This document shows, in pieces, positions 6,626-13,189 of a stretch of 21,954 nt of DNA (positions within the stretch are counted from its first letter, which is position 1; each line of letters opens with the position of its first letter). Source of the DNA: Fimenecus sp036652055 (GTDB lineage Bacteria; Bacillota; Clostridia; Oscillospirales; Acutalibacteraceae); NCBI GenBank assembly GCA_036652055.1, contig JAVVWP010000029.1, positions 1-21,954 on the forward strand, given 5' to 3'. Position numbers and translations under genes: made by a program. Below the pieces are notes generated by a model. It was not told the origin of the DNA. It saw only the letters and a program-made list of their open reading frames with translations, and did no database searches.

Positions 6626-9031
6626 ATGGACTATAATGAGATTTTAAACCTAAGGCGACAAATAATCGAAAAAGATTTCAATAGAATGAATGATATGCAA
6701 AAAGAGGCGGTCTTTAAAACAAAAGGGCCGCTTTTAATTCTTGCAGGAGCAGGTAGCGGAAAAACGACTGTTTTAGTAAACCGTATAGCTAATTTAATGA
6801 AATATGGCGATGCATATTCTTCAGAATATTTTGAAAGAACGCCAACCGAAAAAGACATTCCTCTTTTAAAAGAATACTTGAGTGGAAATACTTCGGTGGG
6901 TTTTGAAATAGCCGATTTATTATCTGTTAATGCTCCAAAACCGTGGCAAATTCTTGCAATAACATTCACAAACAAAGCGGCAAACGAGCTAAAAGAGCGT
7001 CTGGTTAAGATGCTCGGCGATGATGCTAATGATATTTGGGCAAGCACATTCCATTCAAGCTGTGTTAGGATTTTAAGGCGAGAGGGCGATAAGTTAGGCT
7101 ACTCGTCAAGATTTACTATTTATGATTCAGATGACAGCAAGCGTGTAATGAAAGAGTGCCAAAGGCTCTTAGGAATAGAAGATAAATTATTGCCACATAA
7201 AACAATACTTTCTGCAATAAGTAGAGCAAAAGACTCTTTAATATCACCTGATGACTTTATAAAAGATGCAGGAAATGACGAGTTACAAGGAAAAATAGGT
7301 GCGTGTTATAAAAAATATCAAGACATATTAAAAACTGCTGACGCAATGGATTTTGATGATATAATTTCCAATACAGTCAAGCTGTTAGAAAACTTTCCCG
7401 ATGTGTTAGAGCATTATCAAAGAAGATTTAAATACATAATGGTTGATGAATACCAAGATACAAATCACGCTCAATATAAACTCACATCACTTCTTGCAGA
7501 TGGATATAAAAATATATGTGTTGTCGGTGATGATGACCAAAGTATTTATCGTTTCAGAGGGGCAACAATAGAAAATATTTTAAGCTTTGAAAAGCGTTAT
7601 AAAGACGCATTGGTTATAAGATTAGAACAAAATTATCGTTCAACTCAAAACATTCTTGACGCTGCAAATGCAGTTATTTCTCACAATACAGAGCGTAAGG
7701 GTAAAAACCTTTGGACTGCAAATGGCGAGGGTGAAAAAATAGTTCTAAACACTCTGTCAGACGAAACTGACGAGGCAAAATTTATAGCCGACCAAATAAT
7801 AAATTCAGTGGCAGTAGGAAAGCATTTTTCAGACCACGCAGTCCTATATCGAATGAATGCAATGTCAAGCTCTGTTGAACGGGCTCTTGTAAAAATGGGA
7901 ATTCCTTATAGAATTATTGGTGGTCATAAATTCTATGACCGTTTAGAAATCAAAGATGCTCTTGCTTATCTTCAAGTTATAAATAATCCGTCAGATAAAG
8001 TAAGGCTTCAAAGAATAATAAACACACCAAAAAGGGGAATAGGCGACACAACAATATTAAGAGCTTCAGAAATTGCAGACACTCTTGGTGTTTCTATGTT
8101 TGAAGTTTTAAAAACTGCTGACCAATATGAGGTTTTAAATCGTGCAGCCCCAAAACTATTAGCGTTTGCAGATATGATTGAAGCTTTTATAGAGCTTTCA
8201 CAAACAGCTACAATGGCAGAGCTTCTTGATAGCATATTAACAACAACAGGCTATATCAACTCTTTAAGGTCAGACTTAGAACGCTTTGAAGACAGAGTGT
8301 CAAACCTTAACGAGCTTTCCTCAAACCTTGTTAGATTTAGTGAGGAAAATCCAGAGGGAACATTAAACGATTTCTTAGAGGAAGTTGCACTTCTTACAGA
8401 TATTGATAATTATAACGCAGATGCAGACACGGTGGTTTTAATGACCTTGCATGCAGCAAAAGGGCTTGAATTTCCAGTTGTGTTTATCCCAGGAATGGAA
8501 GAGGGCATTTTCCCAGGAATGCAAAGTATGTCAAGCGAAACTGATGTCGAGGAAGAAAGACGCCTTGCATATGTTGGAATAACAAGGGCAAAGCAGAGGC
8601 TGTTTCTTACAAATGCAAAAACCAGAATGGTGTTTGGCTCAACAAATTATTACAGACAGTCAAGATTTGTTTTAGAAATTCCTGACGCTTTGTTAGATAT
8701 AAGAGAGCATCGTGCTTCGTTTAGCTTTGGCTCTGCAAGTCCTGAAAGAGCAGGAAAATCTTTTGCACGCAGTGCTTCAACAAAAGAGTCAAACTATAAA
8801 AACGACGAAAAAGCTTCTGCTAATCGTGGGTTTAGCGGTGCTAAATCTCATAAAAAGGTTGCATCAAATATATCTTTTGTTACGGGAGATACCGTTCAGC
8901 ATAAGGCTTTTGGCATAGGTGTAATTTCAAAAACAACGCCAATGGGAAATGATATTCTTTTAGAAATTGCCTTCCAAAAAGTCGGAACAAAAAAAATAAT
9001 GGCAAATATGGCAAACTTAACAAAACTATAA
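6626..9031 (+). CDS. pcrA: ATP-dependent DNA helicase PcrA/UvrD
   Basis: This superfamily 1A 3'-to-5' helicase acts in repair, rolling-circle replication and removal of RNA polymerase or RecA from DNA. All motifs are present: Q motif MNDMQKEAV (21-29), Walker A AGAGSGKTT (40-48), ITFTNKAA (112-119), motif II DEYQDTN (274-280), motif III GDDDQSIYRFRG (301-312), QNYRST (335-340), then motif V TLHAAKGLEF and motif VI AYVGITRAK. The C-terminus ends in a Tudor-like segment (about 745-801) as in PcrA, which binds RNA polymerase. At 801 residues it is longer than B. subtilis PcrA (about 740), partly from an insertion of about 40 residues (60-104) between motifs I and Ia. It starts 22 bases after fumB and ends at the terminator shared with rodA. 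Confidence 0.95.
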   Translation: MDYNEILNLRRQIIEKDFNRMNDMQKEAVFKTKGPLLILAGAGSGKTTVLVNRIANLMKYGDAYSSEYFERTPTEKDIPLLKEYLSGNTSVGFEIADLLSVNAPKPWQILAITFTNKAANELKERLVKMLGDDANDIWASTFHSSCVRILRREGDKLGYSSRFTIYDSDDSKRVMKECQRLLGIEDKLLPHKTILSAISRAKDSLISPDDFIKDAGNDELQGKIGACYKKYQDILKTADAMDFDDIISNTVKLLENFPDVLEHYQRRFKYIMVDEYQDTNHAQYKLTSLLADGYKNICVVGDDDQSIYRFRGATIENILSFEKRYKDALVIRLEQNYRSTQNILDAANAVISHNTERKGKNLWTANGEGEKIVLNTLSDETDEAKFIADQIINSVAVGKHFSDHAVLYRMNAMSSSVERALVKMGIPYRIIGGHKFYDRLEIKDALAYLQVINNPSDKVRLQRIINTPKRGIGDTTILRASEIADTLGVSMFEVLKTADQYEVLNRAAPKLLAFADMIEAFIELSQTATMAELLDSILTTTGYINSLRSDLERFEDRVSNLNELSSNLVRFSEENPEGTLNDFLEEVALLTDIDNYNADADTVVLMTLHAAKGLEFPVVFIPGMEEGIFPGMQSMSSETDVEEERRLAYVGITRAKQRLFLTNAKTRMVFGSTNYYRQSRFVLEIPDALLDIREHRASFSFGSASPERAGKSFARSASTKESNYKNDEKASANRGFSGAKSHKKVASNISFVTGDTVQHKAFGIGVISKTTPMGNDILLEIAFQKVGTKKIMANMANLTKL

Positions 9032-9050
9032 TAAAAATTCCTTCTTACGC

Positions 9051-9068
9051 TCCCTCTTCAGTGAGGGA
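9051..9068. repeat. small hairpin after pcrA
   Basis: TCCCTC (9051-9056) and GAGGGA (9063-9068) form a perfect 6-pair stem with a 6-base loop. It lies between pcrA and the main bidirectional terminator. It may be an additional terminator element or part of a degraded intergenic repeat. Confidence 0.4.
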
Positions 9069-9097
9069 ACTTTGAGTATTTAAAACTATAACCTAAA

Positions 9098-9136
9098 AAA
9101 ATGCAGTCAATCTAAAATTTAGCTTGACTGCATTTT
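9098..9136. terminator. bidirectional terminator between pcrA and rodA
   Basis: A 13-pair perfect stem, 9098-9110 with 9124-9136 (core ATGCAGTCAA/TTGACTGCAT), is flanked by an A-run on the left and T-rich DNA on the right. Inner bases CTAAA/TTTAG can extend it. It serves both convergent genes. Confidence 0.88.
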
Positions 9137-9144
9137 ATATAGTT

Positions 9145-10311
9145 TTATTTTTTCAATGAATCATAAACCTTTAAATTAATTGCTTTTTGTTCACAGTTGT
9201 GCCGATAAATGCTAAGCACCAACCCAATACCAATATAAATACAAAGATTAGACGAACCACCTGAGCTGAAAAACGGAAGCGTAATTCCGACAACAGGCAA
9301 AAGCATAAGGCACATTCCAATGTTAATAATGACTTGCCCTGCAATCATAGCAGCCATTCCACAGCAGATGAAGTTTGTGGATTGCTCGCTGGATTTTTTG
9401 CCAACATAAATCATTCTAAGAACTATAAGAGTTAATAATAAAAGGGCAATAGTGCAGCCAATAAAGCCGAGTTCTTCACCAATAACGCTAAAAATCATAT
9501 CGTTTTGGCTTTCGGGAACAACTCCACCTTGCGTGTATGCACCTTTAAATAAGCCTTGCCCGTTAAATCCTCCGGCCCCGATTGCATTAAGTCCAAGCTT
9601 TTGTTGATAAATAACAGCAGGGTATAGGTCGGGATTAATCAGAGCTAAAAATCTATCTCTTTGCAGTGGTTGCAAAACATAAGTCCAAATAAGTGGCGAT
9701 GCAGCGCCGATTAACGCAATGCCACCTACAAAATATCCCCAGTGTATGCCTGCAATAAAAAGCATTATAGCGGTTATCACTAAAAAAACAAGAGCAGAAC
9801 CCATATCGCCTGTTTTCACAACAAGAGCAGTTGGAACAATGGCATGAACAGCAAGTCCTAAAATATTTAAAGGATTATTGATTTTATGCCCTAATTTTTC
9901 AAGATGAACACCAAAGGTAATAATAAATCCTATTTTTAAAAGCTCTGACGGCTGAAAATCAACAGGCCCAAACGATAGCCATATTTTTGAGTCAGGTCTA
10001 AGAATTGGTGCTTTGCCGAAAAAGAAAAGTGCGACCATAAGCCCAACGCAAACAACGCCAATAATCGGCCAAAGCTTAGTAAAAATACGATAATCAAAAA
10101 ACGAAATAAAAAGTGATAAAACAATTCCAAAAGCAACAGCAGCTATCATAACAAGTGCAGTTCTTGTAATAATTTGACCTTCTTCTAATTTGCATCTTGT
10201 TGCACTCATAACCATCAAAATTCCAAAAATTGATGTGGCAGAGCAAAGGCAAAACAATAGTTTGTCTGTTTCTTTAAAAAAAGTTTTAAATCCATAAAAG
10301 AATTTTTTCAA
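9145..10311 (-). CDS. rodA: RodA/FtsW/SpoVE-family (SEDS) peptidoglycan polymerase
   Basis: SEDS proteins polymerise lipid II into glycan strands together with a class B penicillin-binding protein. This one has 388 residues and about ten membrane spans. Family motifs are WLSFGPVDFQPSELLKIGF (about 111-129), GDMGSALVF, GQGLFKGAYTQGG, then ESQNDMIFSVIGEELGF, which includes the extracellular Asp region needed for catalysis in this family, and LPVVGITLPFFSSGGSS near the end. The GQGLFKG segment favours RodA over FtsW, but SpoVE/FtsW cannot be excluded. The start is TTG (10309-10311): on the minus strand a GAGGTGG site lies just before it, and the next Met is at residue 34, inside the first membrane span. 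It is divergent from tsaE and convergent with pcrA. No PBP gene is beside it. Confidence 0.88.
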   Translation of the reverse strand: MKKFFYGFKTFFKETDKLLFCLCSATSIFGILMVMSATRCKLEEGQIITRTALVMIAAVAFGIVLSLFISFFDYRIFTKLWPIIGVVCVGLMVALFFFGKAPILRPDSKIWLSFGPVDFQPSELLKIGFIITFGVHLEKLGHKINNPLNILGLAVHAIVPTALVVKTGDMGSALVFLVITAIMLFIAGIHWGYFVGGIALIGAASPLIWTYVLQPLQRDRFLALINPDLYPAVIYQQKLGLNAIGAGGFNGQGLFKGAYTQGGVVPESQNDMIFSVIGEELGFIGCTIALLLLTLIVLRMIYVGKKSSEQSTNFICCGMAAMIAGQVIINIGMCLMLLPVVGITLPFFSSGGSSNLCIYIGIGLVLSIYRHNCEQKAINLKVYDSLKK

Positions 10312-10342
10312 TTTGCCACCTCACATTCAGATAACTTTATTC

Positions 10343-10371
10343 ATTTTACTATATATATAACTTAAATTCAA
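10343..10371 (-). promoter_or_regulatory. rodA promoter
   Basis: On the minus strand, TTGAAT (10366-10371) and TAAAAT (10343-10348) are 17 bases apart. An alternating TA stretch in the spacer offers alternative -10 elements. The leader before the TTG start is about 25 bases. Confidence 0.55.
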
Positions 10372-10381
10372 GCAAAAAGTA

Positions 10382-10410
10382 TTTACGGAAAGAAAAAATG
10401 ATGTTACAAT
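10382..10410 (+). promoter_or_regulatory. tsaE-tsaB-rpiB promoter, extended -10
   Basis: TTTACG (10382-10387), 17 bases, TACAAT (10405-10410), with TG at 10402-10403. The start site would be about 10417, very close to the AAAGGTG ribosome site (10415-10421), so the leader would be only about 10 bases and this transcript almost leaderless. An alternative upstream promoter cannot be excluded. Confidence 0.55.
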
Positions 10411-10426
10411 ATCAAAAGGTGATAAA

Positions 10427-10870
10427 ATGCAGTGTTTTGAAACAAATAGTTACAATGAAACAGTAAAAATAGGTGAAAAACTCGGAAGAACTTTAAAAAG
10501 CGGAAATGTAGTCGCTTTTTATGGTTCACTTGGTGCTGGCAAAACCGCATTCACTTCGGGAGTTGCCAAAGGAATGGGAATTGACTGTGAGGTTTCAAGC
10601 CCAACCTTTGCAATTGTAAATGTTTATGGCAAAAATTCAGAGCTTTGCCACTTTGATATGTATCGTGTTAATTCTTGGGAGGATTTATATTCAACAGGAT
10701 TTTTTGAATATATAGATATGGGAAGTGTTCTCTGCGTTGAGTGGAGTGAAAATATTGAAAATGCTTTGCCACAAGGCACAATCAAAGTAACAATTCAAAA
10801 AGACAATGAAAATGAAAATAAAAGAATAATAAAAATTGAGGGAGGGGAGAGCATAAATGAAAATACTTAG
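10427..10870 (+). CDS. tsaE: TsaE, ATPase for tRNA t6A biosynthesis
   Basis: TsaE is the ATPase that works with TsaB and TsaD to put threonylcarbamoyl on A37 of tRNAs reading ANN codons. The 147-residue length is usual. Walker A GSLGAGKT is at 33-40, followed by the family segment SPTFAIVNVY (58-67), then HFDMYRVNSWEDL (switch region) and CVEWSENI. The AAAGGTG site is 5 bases before the ATG. The gene overlaps tsaB by 14 bases, which couples their translation and fits their shared complex. TsaD and TsaC are not in the window. Confidence 0.95.
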   Translation: MQCFETNSYNETVKIGEKLGRTLKSGNVVAFYGSLGAGKTAFTSGVAKGMGIDCEVSSPTFAIVNVYGKNSELCHFDMYRVNSWEDLYSTGFFEYIDMGSVLCVEWSENIENALPQGTIKVTIQKDNENENKRIIKIEGGESINENT

Positions 10871-11552
10871 CATTGAATCCTCGGCAACATCTGCAAGTGT
10901 TGCAGTTTGTGATAATAAAAAACTTCTCTGCGAATTTTATACAAATGTTGGTTTAACTCATAGCCAAACAATAATGCCGATGGTAGAAAACAGTTTAAAG
11001 ATTGCAGATATTGATATTAATTCAATCGATGTTTTTGCAGTTTCTTATGGGCCTGGTTCGTTTACAGGAATTAGAATAGGTATTTCATCAATCAAGGGAA
11101 TGGCAGATGCTTTAAAAAAACCATGCTTTGCAGTTTCAACGCTTGAAACAATAGCATATCCGTTTATTGATTTTAACGGAGTTGTTATTTCTGTAATGGA
11201 CGCAAGATGCAATCAGGTTTATACTGCTTCGTTTGAAAATGGCAAAAGGCTTTGCAGCGACGATGCAATATTAATCGATGAACTTTCCGATAGAATAAAG
11301 AATTATAAAAAAGATGTGATTTTGTGTGGCGATGGTGCAGAGATGTGCTATAATATTTTAAAAGAAAAAAACGATGGTTTATTTTTAGCGCCAGTTACAA
11401 ATCGCTTTCAAAAAGCTTCAAGCGTTGCATTTTTAGCAGAAGAAAAACTGCTCGGCTTTGAAAAAACAGTTTCGGCAAGTGAATTATTACCTCTTTATTT
11501 AAGGCTTCCACAAGCTGAAAGAGAGTTAAAATTAAAGGAGAATAAAAAATGA
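10857..11552 (+). CDS. tsaB: TsaB, tRNA t6A biosynthesis scaffold
   Basis: TsaB is a catalytically inactive ASKHA-fold paralogue of TsaD; the TsaB-TsaD dimer with TsaE makes t6A. It has 231 residues. The N-terminus ILSIESSATSASVAV and the GPGSFTGIRIG motif (about 65-75) are diagnostic. The ribosome site GGAGGGGAG (10841-10849) lies within the end of tsaE. The last codons overlap the start of rpiB as ATGA (11549-11552). In many Firmicutes tsaB is followed by rimI and tsaD; here rpiB takes that place. Confidence 0.95.
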   Translation: MKILSIESSATSASVAVCDNKKLLCEFYTNVGLTHSQTIMPMVENSLKIADIDINSIDVFAVSYGPGSFTGIRIGISSIKGMADALKKPCFAVSTLETIAYPFIDFNGVVISVMDARCNQVYTASFENGKRLCSDDAILIDELSDRIKNYKKDVILCGDGAEMCYNILKEKNDGLFLAPVTNRFQKASSVAFLAEEKLLGFEKTVSASELLPLYLRLPQAERELKLKENKK

Positions 11553-11989
11553 TTTATTTAGGTGCTGACCACGGTGGGTATGAGTTAAAAGAGGCTATCA
11601 AGGAACATTTAATTTCAAAAGGAATTGAATGTGTGGATTGTGGAACAAATAGTACGCAGTCGGTTGACTATGCCCCAATTGCAAAAAAGACTTGTGACAA
11701 AATAGTTGAAAGCAAAAACAATCTTGGCATTCTTTGCTGTGGCACAGGAATAGGCATATCAATGGCAGCAAATAAAGTTAAGGGAATTCGAGCTGCTTGT
11801 TGTTCTGATTATTTCAGTGCAAAATATACAAGGCTTCATAATAATGCAAATGCACTGTGTATGGGTGGCAGAGTTGTCGGCGTTGGGCTTGCGCTTGAAC
11901 TTGTCGATGTTTTCCTTGAAACTGAGTTTGAGGGTGGCAGACATCAAAAAAGAATAGACCAAATTGCTGAAATTGAAAACAATCAATAA
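11549..11989 (+). CDS. rpiB: ribose-5-phosphate isomerase B
   Basis: RpiB interconverts ribose 5-phosphate and ribulose 5-phosphate in the pentose phosphate pathway; some family members instead isomerise allose- or galactose-6-phosphate. At 146 residues it is of normal length. It begins with the LGADHGG loop (4-10; Asp7, His8). It has the active-site Cys64 in CGTGIGIS and His97 in RLHNNANAL, and a basic HQKRIDQI end that binds phosphate. An AAAGGAG site (11534-11540) lies 8 bases before the ATG, inside tsaB. The next gene is upp; rpiB and upp also lie close together in B. subtilis (ywlF...upp), and ribose 5-phosphate feeds the PRPP that Upp consumes. Confidence 0.93.
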   Translation: MIYLGADHGGYELKEAIKEHLISKGIECVDCGTNSTQSVDYAPIAKKTCDKIVESKNNLGILCCGTGIGISMAANKVKGIRAACCSDYFSAKYTRLHNNANALCMGGRVVGVGLALELVDVFLETEFEGGRHQKRIDQIAEIENNQ

Positions 11990-11996
11990 AAACTCC

Positions 11997-12025
11997 TTGT
12001 AATTTTCTGTCGGTTGTTATATAAT
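11997..12025 (+). promoter_or_regulatory. upp promoter
   Basis: TTGTAA (11997-12002), a 17-base spacer and a perfect TATAAT (12020-12025). The start is expected near 12032, leaving a leader of about 30 bases with GGAGG at 12050-12054. The leader is too short for a PyrR-type attenuator. Confidence 0.8.
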
Positions 12026-12060
12026 ATTTTAGAAAAAAACAATACATTCGGAGGTTTAAA

Positions 12061-12690
12061 ATGGGAAAAGTTACTATAACCAATCACCCACTTATCCAGC
12101 ATAAGCTTACATTTCTTCGTGATAAGAACACAGGCTCAAAAGAATTTAGAGCTTTAGTTCAAGAAATTGCAATGCTTATGTGCTATGAGGCAACTCGTGA
12201 TTTGCCACTTCAAGAGGTCGAAATTGAAACACCAATTGCGATGACAAAAACAAAGGTAATTTCTGGTAAAACCCTTGCATTCGTTCCAATTTTAAGAGCA
12301 GGAACAGGAATGCTTGACGGTGTTTTAGCACTTGTTCCATCGGCTAAAGTTGGTCATATCGGTATGTACCGTGATCCTGAAACAGTTAAACCAGTTCCTT
12401 ATTATTGCAAATTACCATCTGATACTTCTGCTCGTGAGGTAATTGTTCTTGATCCAATGCTTGCAACTGGTGGCTCTGCGGTTGATGCAATTTCTCAAAT
12501 CAAAGAGTATCACCCAAAATCAATCAAGTTTATGGGCATTATAGCTGCTCCTGAGGGGCTTGCTGCCCTTACAAAGGCTCACCCTGATGTTGATGTCTAT
12601 TGTGCAGCACTTGACGAGAGGCTCGATGAGCATAGTTATATCGTTCCAGGGCTTGGCGATGCAGGCGATAGAATTTTTGGTACAAAATAA
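12061..12690 (+). CDS. upp: uracil phosphoribosyltransferase
   Basis: This enzyme salvages uracil: uracil + PRPP gives UMP + pyrophosphate, in the cytoplasm. The 209 residues match the family closely. Visible sites are PILRAGTGM (76-84), the PRPP-binding loop DPMLATGGSA (131-140), and the C-terminal GLGDAGDRIFG, which closes over uracil. The GGAGG site is 6 bases before the ATG, and the gene has its own consensus promoter. Downstream, the hairpin at 12728-12774 could act as its terminator. Confidence 0.96.
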   Translation: MGKVTITNHPLIQHKLTFLRDKNTGSKEFRALVQEIAMLMCYEATRDLPLQEVEIETPIAMTKTKVISGKTLAFVPILRAGTGMLDGVLALVPSAKVGHIGMYRDPETVKPVPYYCKLPSDTSAREVIVLDPMLATGGSAVDAISQIKEYHPKSIKFMGIIAAPEGLAALTKAHPDVDVYCAALDERLDEHSYIVPGLGDAGDRIFGTK

Positions 12691-12727
12691 TAAAATAGCA
12701 AAATAAAATCCAATCCTAAGTAATATA

Positions 12728-12774
12728 AAACCCTTCTTAATCATATTTATTATTGATATGACTAAGGAGGGTTT
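12728..12774 (+). promoter_or_regulatory. long hairpin burying the spoIIID ribosome binding site
   Basis: The arms 12728-12747 and 12755-12774 form about 20 pairs with two G-U wobbles and one A-C mismatch, around a 7-base loop (12748-12754). The right arm contains the whole spoIIID Shine-Dalgarno AAGGAGGG (12764-12771), followed by six bases and the TTG start. The stem is followed by ATTTT, so it may also terminate upp transcripts. Transcripts reading in from upp would be capped by the folded structure. I see no promoter between upp and this hairpin. Confidence 0.65.
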
Positions 12775-12777
12775 ATT

Positions 12778-13035
12778 TTGAAAGATATAGTAGAAGAACG
12801 AGCTGCAATTTTAGGGGAATATATAGTTGAAAACAAAGCGACGGTGAGAGCAGCCGCAAAAGTTTTTGGAATATCAAAAAGCACAGTACATATGGATGTC
12901 AGCCAAAGGTTAGAGAGAATAAATCCAACACTTTATTCAGAAGTGCGAGAAATTCTTGACATTAATAAATCTGAAAGACATATAAGAGGAGGAATAGCGA
13001 CAAGAGAAAAATATAAAAGTTTAAATTCCAAGTGA
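12778..13035 (+). CDS. spoIIID: sporulation transcription factor SpoIIID
   Basis: SpoIIID binds DNA in the mother cell during sporulation and adjusts sigma-E and sigma-K gene expression. The 85 residues align along their length with the B. subtilis protein as I recall it: ERAAILGEYIVENKATVRAAA, the helix-turn-helix (about 22-44; FGISKSTVHMDV), INPTLYSEVREILD, and the basic C-terminal helix ERHIRGGIATREKYK that contacts the minor groove. The start is TTG 12778, fixed by AAGGAGGG six bases upstream, and this site is inside a stable hairpin. A weak start codon plus a hidden ribosome site suggests tight translational control. It is followed by its own terminator. In B. subtilis it neighbours mbl; that gene is not here. 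Confidence 0.94.
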   Translation: MKDIVEERAAILGEYIVENKATVRAAAKVFGISKSTVHMDVSQRLERINPTLYSEVREILDINKSERHIRGGIATREKYKSLNSK

Positions 13036-13054
13036 TATTCAATAAAATATTATA

Positions 13055-13099
13055 AAAATCGTAATGATAATGAAAAAAGTCATTGCGATTTTCTCTTTT
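13055..13099 (+). terminator. Rho-independent terminator after spoIIID
   Basis: AAAATCGTAATGA (13055-13067) pairs with TCATTGCGATTTT (13080-13092) in a 13-pair stem with one G-U, followed by CTC and TTTT (13096-13099). Confidence 0.82.
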
Positions 13100-13122
13100 A
13101 TCAAGAAATTTCGTTAAAGCAC

Positions 13123-13151
13123 TTGTAAATCCGTTGAATTTTAGATATAAT
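13123..13151 (+). promoter_or_regulatory. ileS promoter
   Basis: TTGTAA (13123-13128), 17 bases and a perfect TATAAT (13146-13151). The start is expected at about 13158, so an ATG at 13163 would be almost at the transcript end. The leader to the GTG at 13190 is only about 32 bases, leaving no room for a T-box. Confidence 0.8.
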
Positions 13152-13189
13152 TAATAGCATATATGTATATCGAAAGGTGGAAGCTTCAA

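Noticed and set aside
11990..12060. Uracil- or PyrR-responsive attenuator before upp
   Set aside because: The leader after the promoter is only about 30 bases and has no hairpin.
12691..12777. Sigma-E promoter for spoIIID
   Set aside because: A TCATATT at 12741-12747 resembles a -35, but no CATACA-like -10 follows at the right distance, and the start would fall on the ribosome site or the start codon.
13163..13189. ATG at 13163 as the ileS start
   Set aside because: It has no ribosome site and would lie within a few bases of the expected transcript start. GTG 13190 has AAAGGTGG at the right distance.
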